A DNA stretch of 46,766 nucleotides from DATKZH01 sp964475955. Lineage in GTDB: Bacteria; Planctomycetota; Planctomycetia; Pirellulales; Thermoguttaceae. Below the pieces are notes generated by a model that was given only the letters and a program-made list of their open reading frames with translations, searched no databases and was not told the DNA's origin. This document shows, piece after piece, positions 7,389-17,019 of the stretch (position 1 is the first letter of the stretch; every line of letters starts with the position of its first letter). Where the stretch lies: contig CAYYZY010000045.1 in NCBI GenBank assembly GCA_964475955.1, positions 1 to 46,766 of the forward strand. The letters run 5' to 3'. The position numbers and the translations under genes were made by a program.

Positions 7389-8990
7389 GTGAGCGAAGGC
7401 CTCAAAACCACGTTCCGCTTGCTGGCGACGACGCCCAACGAGGCGGCGCTGCGCGTGCTGCTGCCTGCGCTGGACGCTCCGCGAGCCTGCATCCGCGAGG
7501 CGGCCCTGTCGGCGGTGCTCTCACGGCGCAGCCCTGCGGGGCATCGGGAGGTCCTGCGAAGGCTGCACATGGCCGACGACCGCTGGCGAGCGATCGTCGA
7601 AGAGCACCGCGGGCGCATGACGCAGGCCCTGCGCGACGCCATCCTGTCGGGCGACCGGCAACTGTGCGAAAACGGTTGCCACGCGGCCGTCTGGTTTCGG
7701 GAGTACGACTTGATCCCCGCGCTGGTGAACTTGCTGGAAGACCCGGGCAGCCCCCACCGCGAATTGGCCGGACGCACGCTCCTCGAGGTGGTCGGCCTGC
7801 TGTACGGCGAGTTGTCCGACTCCCGCACGGGCCCTCGCCGTCGCGATCCGGAACGGGTCCGCCACTATGTGATCGCCGGCTTGGAGCGGTCGATCGAGCG
7901 ATTCGCCGCGCACCGCCGCCGCGAAATCCTGGAAGCGTATCTGCTGCTGGTGAAGCGCGACGACGCCACGCTGAAGCGCGTGCTCGACGACCCGCACCAC
8001 GCCGCGTTCCTGACCCTCGTCGACGTGTTGTCGAAAAGCGACGCGCCCGGGGTGATCGGCCTGCTTCTGGCCTTCCTCGACGATCTGCGCGCCCCGTCGG
8101 CCGCCCTGGGCGTGATCGCCAAACGGTCGGACGTCGCCTTCATCCGCTACCTGCTCCGCAGGATCGGCAACGAGCCCTCGGCCGCCGCCAGGCACAACCT
8201 GAAACGGATCGCGTCGGTGCCGTGGCTGAAGCCCGACTCGGGCGTCCTCAGCCAACTGGACGACGCCGCCCAGCACGCCGCCGTGCGCGTGGCCATGACC
8301 GCAGGCATTCCCCGCACGCAGGCATTCGGCGTGGTGGCGCATCTTCTGCACCACGGAAGGCCCGGCGGTCGGAGGGCGGCCGTGGAGGCGCTGAACGAGT
8401 TCCACGGCGCCGAGGCCAATGCGCTGGTGCGCAAGGCGCTCGACGACCGGGACCCGCACGTACAGGCCGGCGCGCTCGTGCAACTCCGGCGGCGCGGCAT
8501 CCTCGGGGCACTGCCGCGGCTGGTGGAGATGGTCGACAGCCCGTACCGCGTCGTGCGCCGCGCTGCCCGCGCGTGCCTCGACGAGTTCACGTTCCAGCGC
8601 TTCCTGGCCGCGTTCGACGTGCTCGACGACGAGGTCCGAATCAGCACCGGCACGCTGGTCAAGAAAGTCGACTCCCAGACGATCCCCCAACTCAAGGAGG
8701 AGTTGGAGTCGAACATGCGCACCCGGCGTCTGCGGGGGCTGAGCATCGCCCGGGTGATCGGCGCGGTCGAGCCCCTGGAAGAGATCATCGTGGGGCTGCT
8801 CGACGCCCCGGACCACATGGTCCGCGTCGAGGCGGCCAAGGCGCTGGGCCGGGGCCGATTGCCGGCCAGCCTGCGAGCGCTCCAAGACGCCCTCGACGAC
8901 CCAACGACCATGGTTCGGCAGGCGGCCGAGGAAAGCCTCCGGCAGCGCGCCCGGCTTGCTCCGGGCGGGCCCTATGCTCCCCCACCGTGA
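7389..8990 (+). CDS. HEAT-repeat protein
   Basis: About 533 residues of alpha-helical repeats, with clear HEAT-type units such as AALRVLLPALDAPRACIREA, RRAAVEALNEFHGAEANALV, VQAGALVQLRRRGILGALPR and VRVEAAKALGRGRLPASLRA. Such solenoids usually act as protein-binding scaffolds. No enzyme domain, signal peptide or membrane segment is evident. The start chosen is GTG at 7389, because the residues before it (ATG at 7317 or the longer frame from 7212) do not resemble protein. The next gene, a small membrane protein, starts 16 bases after the stop with a good GGGAGG site, so the two probably form an operon and may work together. The binding partner is not predictable from sequence. Confidence 0.82.
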   Translation: MSEGLKTTFRLLATTPNEAALRVLLPALDAPRACIREAALSAVLSRRSPAGHREVLRRLHMADDRWRAIVEEHRGRMTQALRDAILSGDRQLCENGCHAAVWFREYDLIPALVNLLEDPGSPHRELAGRTLLEVVGLLYGELSDSRTGPRRRDPERVRHYVIAGLERSIERFAAHRRREILEAYLLLVKRDDATLKRVLDDPHHAAFLTLVDVLSKSDAPGVIGLLLAFLDDLRAPSAALGVIAKRSDVAFIRYLLRRIGNEPSAAARHNLKRIASVPWLKPDSGVLSQLDDAAQHAAVRVAMTAGIPRTQAFGVVAHLLHHGRPGGRRAAVEALNEFHGAEANALVRKALDDRDPHVQAGALVQLRRRGILGALPRLVEMVDSPYRVVRRAARACLDEFTFQRFLAAFDVLDDEVRISTGTLVKKVDSQTIPQLKEELESNMRTRRLRGLSIARVIGAVEPLEEIIVGLLDAPDHMVRVEAAKALGRGRLPASLRALQDALDDPTTMVRQAAEESLRQRARLAPGGPYAPPP

Positions 8991-9006
8991 CCGGGAGGTG
9001 GACACG

Positions 9007-9606
9007 ATGATTCAGCTTCTCTTCGACGGCGCGCTCTTGGCCGCCCAGGATCCCCTGGAAAACCTGGCCCGCGAGTTCCAGGGACGCGAGACGCGCCTGA
9101 ATTCCGGCTACCTGACGACGGGCCTGTTGATCCTGTTGGCCATCCTGCTGGGCGTTTGGGTCCTCTCGCAGATCGTGGAGCGCTACGGAGAGCGTCGGCC
9201 GACCGACAGCGCCCCGCGCTTGTTCCTGGAACTCTGCCGCGCGCACCGGCTCCGTTGGCGGGAGAGTTGGCTTCTGTGGCGGGTGGCCCGAGAGCAGCGG
9301 CTCGTCGACCCGGCCCGGCTTTTCGTCGAGTCGTGGCGAATCGATCCGGTCAATGTGAGCCCGCTCTTGCGGACTCAGGCCCAAGCGCTGGAGGCGATCC
9401 GACGCCGGCTCTTCGCCGATGAAATGGAGGACGACCCCCGCGACGTGCCTCCGACAGTCGACGGCCGAGAACAGACTCCCCGCACCCCCGAATCCGAGAG
9501 CCCCGGTTGGTCGCCGCTTCCGGGGGTGCCGGGCGCGAGCGCGGACCTCACGGATTGGCCCGCCGCGTTGCGGCCGGGCAATCCGCCGCCCACCACGTCG
9601 CGCTAA
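9007..9606 (+). CDS. small membrane protein with a cytoplasmic tail
   Basis: Encodes 199 residues: a short N-terminus, one transmembrane helix (about 36-57, YLTTGLLILLAILLGVWVL), a basic helical domain (about 60-140; LFLELCRAHRLRWRESWLLW, PARLFVESWRID) and a proline/serine-rich disordered tail. The start ATG at 9007 is preceded by GGGAGGTGGACACG. It follows the HEAT-repeat gene by 16 bases and is probably translated from the same message. The RLVDPARLFVESWRIDP segment is reminiscent of a short helical interaction domain, but no named family is recognised. Confidence 0.75.
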   Translation: MIQLLFDGALLAAQDPLENLAREFQGRETRLNSGYLTTGLLILLAILLGVWVLSQIVERYGERRPTDSAPRLFLELCRAHRLRWRESWLLWRVAREQRLVDPARLFVESWRIDPVNVSPLLRTQAQALEAIRRRLFADEMEDDPRDVPPTVDGREQTPRTPESESPGWSPLPGVPGASADLTDWPAALRPGNPPPTTSR

Positions 9607-9723
9607 CGGCATCCGAAGAATCGTCGGGCGATTTTTGCAGCAGGCAGAGCGGGGCTTTCGCCCGTTACGGCGCACAAGGTCTACCTACTGCCTTGCGCGC
9701 GGGAATTGGTGAGCGGCCGGCGC

Positions 9724-11139
9724 TCAGTACGCCGTATCACGCGCCCGCGGCGGGTCGCGGGGCTGGAACAGGGGCGAGACGGTGCCGGGAGACGTCCTGA
9801 CGCCTTCCTCCGGCGGCTGGGCCCGGAAGTCGGCCGGATTGAACCCGCGCCCGTGACGCACCACCGGGGTCGCATTTTTCCAGCCCATCCTGTTGAGCAG
9901 GTCGGTCAGTTGAATCTCGGTGATGGCCCGGCCCCGTGCATCGTTGAGGAAGTTTTTACGGGCTTCCAGGCGCTCCTTCGGGTCGGTCTCGTCGGGGCGG
10001 TCGCCCAAGACGAGGAAGCGGGTCTCGTCGGTGAAGCTGCCGTGGCGTGTGCCGTCGTCGGTAAGCCAGGTGTCGACGACGCCGCCGTTGAGCCGGATGA
10101 TGCGGATCACCGTGTCGACGTCGCTGCGGCCGTCGGCGTCGATGTCCATCCCGTCGGTCAGGGCGAAGTGCTCGCGCTCGCCCGGCGCCCAGACGGGCGT
10201 GTAAATCACGTCGCCCGGCATGATCGGATTGCCCGGTTCGTTCTCCACGATCCTCGCCTCGGCGAGGTGCGCTTCGAGGACCTGAGTGACCTCGATGCTT
10301 CCCTTCTTGCTGCCTTCGGTCACGTCGTTGGTGTCGGCCGGATAGACGCTGAAGCTGATAAGTTCCTGCAAGGCGTCGCCCCGGCCCAGGTTGATCCACA
10401 CGGTCTCGTTGCGCTGGTTGACCCAACGGACTTTGCCGTCGGCCATCTCGAAGGTGGGATCGAGGATGTTCTCGATCTTCTCGTTCGACGTGGCGAGCCG
10501 ATCCTGGATCTCCTGGATGCGGTTCTCGTGGGCGGCGATCTCGTCCTTGAGTTGCTGCTGCTGCGCGGCGGCCGCCTGAGTCCGTTGCTGGAAGGTCTGG
10601 AGTTGGTTTTCCGCCTGCTCGGTCAACTGCGCCCGGGCTTCGTTGTAGGTCTTCGTGGCGGAAGCCAATTGGGCCTGGGCCTCCTCGGCGCGTTCCTGCT
10701 CGCGAGCGACCAGCGGCTTCTTGGCCTCTTCGAGCTGTTCGAGCTTGGTCGCCAGGTTCTCTTTCGCGGCGATCTCGCTGGCCAACGACGCGTTTTTCGC
10801 GTCGAGCGTCTCGGCCAGGTCTTCCAGGGCCTTGATGTAGCTCTTCTGTCCCTCAGGGAGGTTGGCGGCGTAAAGGGTCATGTGGTTGGTGTACTGGTCG
10901 CTGATCGTTTCGATCGGCGCCGTCTTATCGACGCCGAGGTACTCCTTGACGGTGTTGAAGTCCGTCTGGATCTTGTTGGCCGTGGTTTCGGCTTCCGCTT
11001 TGGCCTCTTCGGCGGCCTTGGCGGCCGTGGCCTGCTCGGCGGCCTGGCGCCCGAACAGAAACGCCAGCACCGCACAGATGAGGAAGAGAAAGACGAAGAT
11101 GATCAAGGCGATCTGGAGTCCCTGGTTTTCTCGCGCCAT
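9724..11139 (-). CDS. membrane-anchored coiled-coil protein
   Basis: Encodes 471 residues. A nine-residue N-terminus is followed by one transmembrane helix (about 9-29, QIALIIFVFLFLICAVLAFL), then a long alanine/glutamate/glutamine-rich coiled coil (about 31-255) and a C-terminal globular part (about 255-440) that includes VIYTPVWAPGEREHF and the calcium-loop-like DIDADGRSDVD. The tail is proline-rich. The start ATG at 11139 is set by AAGGAG ten bases upstream and by the membrane helix; the frame extends to 11196 without support. It points away from polA, with a 388-base divergent region between them. It probably spans the cell envelope. I know no function. Confidence 0.8.
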   Translation of the reverse strand: MARENQGLQIALIIFVFLFLICAVLAFLFGRQAAEQATAAKAAEEAKAEAETTANKIQTDFNTVKEYLGVDKTAPIETISDQYTNHMTLYAANLPEGQKSYIKALEDLAETLDAKNASLASEIAAKENLATKLEQLEEAKKPLVAREQERAEEAQAQLASATKTYNEARAQLTEQAENQLQTFQQRTQAAAAQQQQLKDEIAAHENRIQEIQDRLATSNEKIENILDPTFEMADGKVRWVNQRNETVWINLGRGDALQELISFSVYPADTNDVTEGSKKGSIEVTQVLEAHLAEARIVENEPGNPIMPGDVIYTPVWAPGEREHFALTDGMDIDADGRSDVDTVIRIIRLNGGVVDTWLTDDGTRHGSFTDETRFLVLGDRPDETDPKERLEARKNFLNDARGRAITEIQLTDLLNRMGWKNATPVVRHGRGFNPADFRAQPPEEGVRTSPGTVSPLFQPRDPPRARDTAY

Positions 11140-11527
11140 GGCTGAGGTGCTCCTTGAGAGAAGCGTGACCCCGGATCGGGGGCACCCCTCTGGCAATGAA
11201 AGGTGATGTGCCTCTTCCGAGTCGACCCCTCCCGGCGAGACCGGAATGCGCGGGCCGGTTGAACGGACAGGTAAGATTTTCTGAGCGAAGGACCTAGGTC
11301 GATTTTAGACACGCCCGGAAGCAGTGTCAACGAAAAGCCCCCTCAAAAGGGCGGCTCGGCCGGCAGGCCGTTGTCAGGACGCTCCGCCACCCGGGCGCAA
11401 CCCCTTGCCAGCCAACGTCTTGACAATCATTCAGCGGCCGCGGTAGGATCGAGGCTCACACGACAATCGGCCCCGTTTCGGCCCTCGAATCCCCCCTCGG
11501 CGCCCCTCTCTCCCACGCGGGTGTTCC
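11140..11527. other. divergent intergenic region before polA
   Basis: Holds the polA promoter (11420-11449) and the ribosome site of the minus-strand coiled-coil gene. No other gene or strong hairpin was seen. Confidence 0.5.
11420..11449 (+). promoter_or_regulatory. polA promoter
   Basis: A perfect TTGACA (11420-11425), an 18-base spacer and TAGGAT (11444-11449, 4/6) fit a sigma-70 type promoter. Transcription would start near 11457, leaving a leader of about 70 bases. Confidence 0.6.
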
Positions 11528-14506
11528 ATGGACGACCGTGCCCGTCAGATGTCCCTACCCGGCCTGGAGTGTTCGGACGTCGATCCCCCGTCGCCGCCGT
11601 CGGGCGCGCGCGGGTCGCCGCGACCGCCGAAACCTGGTGAAGAAACGGCGGCGGCGGCCGAGGGTCCGGCAGGTTCGTCGGCCGCGTCGGATGCGTCGCA
11701 CACCTCGGATACGTCGGGTGTGTCGCCGGACTCGGCCCGCGCTTCCATCGCCGCCGCGGTCGTGACGGCCGCCTCTCCGCCGCCCAAGAGCCTTGAGGGG
11801 AAGACGGTCTACGTGGTCGACGCCCACGCGCTCATCCACCAACTCTTCCACGCGCTTCCGGAAATGACCAGCCCGCGCGGGGAGCCGGTCGGCGCGGTGT
11901 ATGGCTTTGCGCGCGACATGATGCACCTGCTCAACGTGCGCCAACCCGATTACCTGTTCTGCGCCTTCGACCTGCCGGGCAAGACGTTCCGGCACGACCT
12001 CTTCCCAGCCTACAAGAAGGACCGGCCGGCGATGCCCGACGACCTGGCCCCGCAGATCGAATCGGTCCGGCGCCTGATCGACGCTTTGGCCATACCCGCG
12101 CTCGGGTGCGAGTCGTTCGAGGCCGACGACGTCATGGCCACCGTAGCCCGAATCACCGAGGAGCGGGGCGGCCAGTGCTGCCTGGTCACCAGCGACAAAG
12201 ACTGCCGGCAACTGATCTCCGACCGGGTCACCCTACTCAACCTGCGCAAGAACGAAGTGTTCGACCGCGAGGCCCTGCTCGCCGACTGGGGCATTGCACC
12301 CGAGCAGGTCGTCGACTTTCAGTCCCTGGTGGGCGATTCGGTGGACGGCGTGCCGGGCGTCCCGCTGATCGGGCCCAAGATCGCCCGGCAGCTCCTCGAG
12401 AAGTACGACACGCTGGAGGGCGTGCTGGACCATGCGAGCGAGGTCTCCGGAGCGAAGCGCAAACAGAACCTTCTCGAGGGACGCGACCAGGCCTTCTTGA
12501 GCCGGCAACTGGTGCAACTCGACCGGCACGTGCCCGTCGACGTCGATTGGGCCGCCGGGCGCGTGAGCGGGGTCGACCGGGACCGGGTTCGGGAGCTGTT
12601 CGGGAAGCTCGGCTTCCAGAGCCTTGCGGACCAGGCCGACTCGCTGGAGGCTCGAGGGGGTGCGCCGTCGGCCGAGCCGCCGGGCTTCCGCGCCGAGTAT
12701 CGGCTGGTCGCCACGGAAGAAGAGCTGAAGGCGTTCGTCGACCAGTTGCGCGGTCAGAAGCGGGTGTCGCTCGACACGGAGACCACCAGCGTGTGGCCCC
12801 GCTGGGCTGACCTCGTGGGGCTTTCGTTCGCCTGGAAAGACGACGAGGCCTGGTATCTGCCCCTCCGCGCTCCGGAGGGCGAGCCGTGCCTCGATTGCGA
12901 AACGACGCTCGAGGCCCTCCGCCCCGTGCTGGAAGATCCGGCGATCGAGAAGGTCGGCCAGAACCTGAAGTACGACATGATCGTGCTCCGCGCCGCCGGG
13001 ATCGCGCTGGCCGGAGTGGCCTTCGACAGCATGGTGGCCAGCTACCTGCTCGACGCCGGCCAGCGCAACCACAACCTCGACGAGCTGGCCCGAAGGTACC
13101 TCGGCCACACGACGATCAAGATCGGCGAGCTGATCGGGACGGGCAAGGATCAGAAGCGCATGGACGAGGTGCCGGTGCGCGACGTGGTCGACTACGCGGG
13201 GGAGGACGCGCTGGTGCCGTTGCGGCTGCACCCCGTGCTCCGGGAGAAGCTCGCCGGGGCGGGGCTCGACGGGCTGTGCGCCGAAGTCGAATTGCCGCTC
13301 GTCGAGGTGCTGGCCGACATGGAGTACCAGGGGATTCGCGTCGACGTGGATCGGCTCTCCGAGCTCAGCCGCCGGCACGCCGCTCGACTGGAGTCGCTCA
13401 AGCAGGAGATTTACGACCTGGCCGGACGGGAGTTCAACATCGCGTCGCCAAAGCAGCTCCAGGAGGTGCTTTTTCGGGAGCAGAACCTGCCGGTGGTCAA
13501 GCGGACCAAGACGGGCCCGAGCACCGACGTCGAGGTGCTCGAAGAGCTGGCACGCGTGCATCCGTTGCCCGCCAAGATCATCGAGTATCGCCAGGTGGCC
13601 AAGCTCAAGGGAACCTACACCGACGCCCTGCCCGAGATGGTCCATCCGCGAACCGGGCGCGTGCACGCCTCGTTCAACCAGGTGGTGGCGGCGACCGGGC
13701 GGCTCAGCTCGAGCGATCCGAACCTTCAGAACATCCCGGTGCGTACCGAGGCCGGGCGGGAGATCCGCTCGGCGTTCGTGCCGGGCGAGCGGGGGCTGGT
13801 GCTGCTGGCGGCCGACTACTCGCAGATCGAGCTGCGGGTGTTGGCGCATTTCTCCCAGGACGAGCGCCTGTGCGAGGCGTTCGCCCGCAACGAGGACATC
13901 CACGCCCGGGTGGCCAGCCAAGTATTTGGCGTCCCCCTGGAAGAGGTGACCCGGGAGATGCGTCGCAAGGCGAAGGCGGTCAATTTCGGCGTGATCTACG
14001 GGCAAAGCCCGTTCGGGTTGGCCAAACAGTTGGGCATTGAGAAGGGGGAGGCCGCGGAGTTCATCAATGCCTACTTCGAGGGGTACCCCGGGATCGGGGG
14101 GTTTCTGGCGGGGGTACTGGAAGAATGTCGCGAAAAGGGTTATGTTAAAACTATCCTCGGTCGGCGCCGTGCGATCCGCGGAGTGCGGGCGCACGTGGGC
14201 CGCCAACGAAACCTCGCCGAGCGGACGGCGGTCAACACCGTCATCCAGGGCTCGGCGGCGGACCTAATCAAGCAGGCGATGATCGCCATTCATCGGCGCC
14301 TGCGGCGGGAACGGTTGCCCGCCAAGATGTTGCTCCAGATTCATGACGAATTGATCTTCGAAGTCCCTTTCGAGAAACTCCACTCTTTGGCGGGGTTGGT
14401 GACCGACGAAATGGTCGCCGCCGGTCGGCTGAACGTCCCGCTAACCGTTGACGTGAAAGCGGGGCCGAACTGGGCCGACGCCAAGCCACTCGACCAGCAG
14501 ACATGA
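11528..14506 (+). CDS. polA: DNA polymerase I
   Basis: Fills gaps and removes primers in replication and repair. At 992 residues it has all three domains: 5' nuclease (from D98 in YVVDAHAL to about 385), proofreading 3'-5' exonuclease (D416 and E418 in SLDTETTS, later NLKYD and YAGED), and polymerase with motif A at 763-770 (DYSQIELR), motif B at 812-825 (RRKAKAVNFGVIYG) and motif C at 938-941 (IHDE). All catalytic residues for both exonucleases and polymerase are present. An extra 90-residue N-terminus rich in Ala, Ser, Asp and Pro precedes the nuclease domain. The start ATG at 11528 has only a weak ribosome site. The stop overlaps the coaE start (ATGA). Confidence 0.97.
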   Translation: MDDRARQMSLPGLECSDVDPPSPPSGARGSPRPPKPGEETAAAAEGPAGSSAASDASHTSDTSGVSPDSARASIAAAVVTAASPPPKSLEGKTVYVVDAHALIHQLFHALPEMTSPRGEPVGAVYGFARDMMHLLNVRQPDYLFCAFDLPGKTFRHDLFPAYKKDRPAMPDDLAPQIESVRRLIDALAIPALGCESFEADDVMATVARITEERGGQCCLVTSDKDCRQLISDRVTLLNLRKNEVFDREALLADWGIAPEQVVDFQSLVGDSVDGVPGVPLIGPKIARQLLEKYDTLEGVLDHASEVSGAKRKQNLLEGRDQAFLSRQLVQLDRHVPVDVDWAAGRVSGVDRDRVRELFGKLGFQSLADQADSLEARGGAPSAEPPGFRAEYRLVATEEELKAFVDQLRGQKRVSLDTETTSVWPRWADLVGLSFAWKDDEAWYLPLRAPEGEPCLDCETTLEALRPVLEDPAIEKVGQNLKYDMIVLRAAGIALAGVAFDSMVASYLLDAGQRNHNLDELARRYLGHTTIKIGELIGTGKDQKRMDEVPVRDVVDYAGEDALVPLRLHPVLREKLAGAGLDGLCAEVELPLVEVLADMEYQGIRVDVDRLSELSRRHAARLESLKQEIYDLAGREFNIASPKQLQEVLFREQNLPVVKRTKTGPSTDVEVLEELARVHPLPAKIIEYRQVAKLKGTYTDALPEMVHPRTGRVHASFNQVVAATGRLSSSDPNLQNIPVRTEAGREIRSAFVPGERGLVLLAADYSQIELRVLAHFSQDERLCEAFARNEDIHARVASQVFGVPLEEVTREMRRKAKAVNFGVIYGQSPFGLAKQLGIEKGEAAEFINAYFEGYPGIGGFLAGVLEECREKGYVKTILGRRRAIRGVRAHVGRQRNLAERTAVNTVIQGSAADLIKQAMIAIHRRLRRERLPAKMLLQIHDELIFEVPFEKLHSLAGLVTDEMVAAGRLNVPLTVDVKAGPNWADAKPLDQQT

Positions 14507-15102
14507 AGGTGATCGGGATCCTCGGGGGCGTGGCCAGCGGGAAGAGCTGGGTCGCCCACGAGTTGGCCCGGCGGGGGGCCGGCGTGCTCGATGCCGACCG
14601 CGCCGCGCACGAAGTCCTGCGGATGCCGGAGATCGAGGAGGCGGTCCGCCGGCGGTGGGGCGACGACGTGTTCGATGCGGCCGGCCGGATTGACCGGGCG
14701 AAGCTGGCCCAGATCGTCTTTTCCGACCCTCCCACCGGACCGCACGAGCGGAGATACCTGGAACAATTAACCCATCCGGAAATCGGCCGTTTGCTCGCCC
14801 GGGAGGCCCGGCGGTTGGAGGCCACCGGCCGGGCGGCCGCGGTCCTGGATGCGCCGTTGCTTCTGGAGGCCGGTTGGGATAAGTTGTGTGATACGTTGGT
14901 GTTCGTCGCCGCGCCGCGCCGGGTCCGCCGGCAGCGCGCCTCGCGTCGCGGCTGGAGCGAGGCCGAGTTTGCCGCCCGCGAGGAAGCGCAGCAGCCGCCC
15001 GAAGCCAAACGCGAGCGTGCCGACGTGGTGATCGACAACTCCGGTTCCGCGGAACGGACGCGCGGGCAAATCGAACGTTTTTGGCGGTCCCTGGCCGGCT
15101 GA
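14503..15102 (+). CDS. coaE: dephospho-CoA kinase
   Basis: Phosphorylates dephospho-CoA with ATP in the last step of CoA synthesis. The 199 residues begin with MKVIGILGGVASGKS, where the P-loop is 8-15. LDADRAAHEVL (substrate-binding aspartate) and LDAPLLLEAGWD (Walker B region) follow, then a lid region with RRQRASRRGWSEAEF. Length is typical. The ATG overlaps the polA stop in ATGA, so it is translationally coupled to polA, and both share the promoter upstream of polA. Confidence 0.95.
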   Translation: MKVIGILGGVASGKSWVAHELARRGAGVLDADRAAHEVLRMPEIEEAVRRRWGDDVFDAAGRIDRAKLAQIVFSDPPTGPHERRYLEQLTHPEIGRLLAREARRLEATGRAAAVLDAPLLLEAGWDKLCDTLVFVAAPRRVRRQRASRRGWSEAEFAAREEAQQPPEAKRERADVVIDNSGSAERTRGQIERFWRSLAG

Positions 15103-15385
15103 TTTCCCCCCGCGGTCGCCAGCCTCGTCATGGGGAATCCGGACCGTCCGATGCGCCGGCCGGCGACGAAACGCCCCTTTCACAGCGAGAGCGCACCCCG
15201 GATCGACGTACCGTCTTTCGCACACCCTACTTGCCCGGGCCGGTTCGGCCGCGCCGCGCGACCCGGTCCCCATCCCTTCCCACGCTTTGGCCCATCTTTC
15301 TTTCGGAGCTTGAGAAGACGCATCGAACCCCGCCGCCGACGCCTTCCGCGTGTCGGCTCGTTGACCCTGTCAGGAGTACTTTTCG

Positions 15386-16834
15386 ATGGCAGATTCGAAA
15401 ACCACGAAGTCGAACGACAAATCGCGGAGTGCCGCCGCGCCGACCAAGCCGCCCCGAGGAGGCGGCAAGCGGGTCAAGTCGAGCGACCAGCCCCTCTCAC
15501 TGGCCGAGGAACTCGCCGACGGCCTCGACGACGACACCGACGAGCGGTACGAGCAGATCAAACAGTCGGGCGACACGCACATCGCCGAGTTGCAGGCGAT
15601 GTCGATGACCGAGCTGATCGAGGAGGCGCGCAAGGAAAACCTCAGCGACTACGCGGGCGTGAAACGCCAGGACTTGATCTTTCGGATCCTCAAGGAGCGG
15701 GTGAAGCTCAACGGGCTGATGTTCGGCGAGGGCACCCTGGAAGTGTTGCCCGACGGCTTCGGCTTCCTCCGCAGTCCCGACTACCACTACCTCTCGTGCC
15801 CCGACGACATTTACGTCTCGCCGAGCCAGATCCGGCGGTTCGGCCTGAAGACGGGGACGACCGTTTCGGGGCAGATCCGTCCGCCCAAGGAAAACGAACG
15901 CTACTTCGCGCTTCTGCGCGTCGAGGCCATCAACCGCGAAGACCCCAACTCGCTCTCGCAGAAGATCCCCTTCGACGACCTCACGCCGCTGCATCCCGAC
16001 ACGCGGATCGTCATGGAGTCCAATCCCAAAGATCCCAGCACGCGCGTGGTCGACCTGATCGTGCCGGTGGGGTTCGGGCAGCGAGGACTGATCGTCAGCC
16101 CGCCCCGGGCCGGCAAGACGATTCTCATGCAGAACATGGCCAAGTCCGCCCTGGCCAACTATCCCGAGCTGTACGTCTTCATGCTGCTCATCGACGAGCG
16201 GCCCGAGGAAGTCACCGACATGGAACGCCAGGTCAAAGGCCCCAACTGCGAGGTGATCAGCTCCACCTTCGACGAACCGGCCTCCCGCCACATCCAGGTC
16301 TCCGAGATGGTGCTGGAAAAGGCCAAGCGAATGGTCGAGTACGGGCACGACGTGATGATCTTCCTCGATTCGATCACTCGCCTAGCCCGGGCCTGGAACG
16401 CCGAGTGCCCCCATTCCGGCAAGATCCTCTCCGGCGGCGTCGACGCCAACGCGCTGCAGCGGCCCAAGCGGTTCTTCGGCGCCGCGCGAAAGGTCGAAGA
16501 GGGCGGTTCGCTCACCATCGTGGCCACGGCGCTGATCGACACGGGCAGCAAGATGGACGAAGTGATCTTCGAGGAGTTCAAGGGGACCGGCAACCTGGAG
16601 GTCGTTCTCGACCGCAGTCTGGTGGACAAACGGATCTGGCCGGCCATCGACATCAATCGCAGCGGCACGCGCAAGGAGGAGATGCTCATGGACCCGGAGG
16701 AGTACCGCCGCGTGTGCGTGCTCCGCCGCGTGCTCAACGAGATGAACCCTCCGGAAGCCATGGACCTGCTGGTCAGCCGGCTCGCCAAGACCCGCAGCAA
16801 TGCCGAATTCCTCATGAGCATGAACATGAAGTAG
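15386..16834 (+). CDS. rho: transcription termination factor Rho
   Basis: Hexameric RNA helicase that ends transcription at untranslated RNA. Of 482 residues, the first 60 or so are a charged low-complexity extension. Then come the Rho N-terminal helical domain (MSMTELIEEARKE, 72-84), the RNA-binding cold-shock-like domain (GTLEVLPDGFGFLRSPDY) and the ATPase domain with Walker A 238-246 (SPPRAGKTI), Walker B 323-329 and a Q-loop/R-loop region (ALQRPKRFFGAARKVEEGGS). The arginine and glutamate residues of the active site appear intact. The start ATG at 15386 follows AGGAGTACTTTTCG. Preceding bases 15103-15385 hold no gene and form a long leader, as is common for rho, where autoregulation occurs in other bacteria. 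Confidence 0.97.
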   Translation: MADSKTTKSNDKSRSAAAPTKPPRGGGKRVKSSDQPLSLAEELADGLDDDTDERYEQIKQSGDTHIAELQAMSMTELIEEARKENLSDYAGVKRQDLIFRILKERVKLNGLMFGEGTLEVLPDGFGFLRSPDYHYLSCPDDIYVSPSQIRRFGLKTGTTVSGQIRPPKENERYFALLRVEAINREDPNSLSQKIPFDDLTPLHPDTRIVMESNPKDPSTRVVDLIVPVGFGQRGLIVSPPRAGKTILMQNMAKSALANYPELYVFMLLIDERPEEVTDMERQVKGPNCEVISSTFDEPASRHIQVSEMVLEKAKRMVEYGHDVMIFLDSITRLARAWNAECPHSGKILSGGVDANALQRPKRFFGAARKVEEGGSLTIVATALIDTGSKMDEVIFEEFKGTGNLEVVLDRSLVDKRIWPAIDINRSGTRKEEMLMDPEEYRRVCVLRRVLNEMNPPEAMDLLVSRLAKTRSNAEFLMSMNMK

Positions 16835-16857
16835 GAGGGAGTGGGGAGAGGCGAGAG

Positions 16858-17018
16858 GGGAGCCGGGAGCCGGCAGCGGGGAAGTGAGCAGAGAAAACGC
16901 GGCGTGATCGTCGCCGTGGTCCCCGGCCGAAACCTCCACTCGACGCTTGCGGACCCCAACTCGGAACTCCCCGCTCCCCGCTCCCAACTCCCTGCCCCCA
17001 CTCCCGACTCCCAGCTCC
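16858..17018. repeat. purine tract then pyrimidine tract between rho and ribH
   Basis: The top strand is purine-rich just after rho (GGGAGCCGGGAGCCGG) and becomes G-poor and pyrimidine-rich before ribH, with repeated ACTCCC and GCTCCC units up to the start codon. The two halves are partly complementary and could form a long imperfect hairpin. Confidence 0.7.
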
Positions 17019-17019
17019 C

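Noticed and set aside
11326..11345. A rho-independent terminator near AGCCCCCTC
   Set aside because: The stem is too short (GCCC/GGGC) and there is no T-tract.
15130..16887. A 585-codon open frame over rho
   Set aside because: Shadow of the rho gene in another frame; composition is Arg/Pro/Gly-rich with no protein-like pattern.
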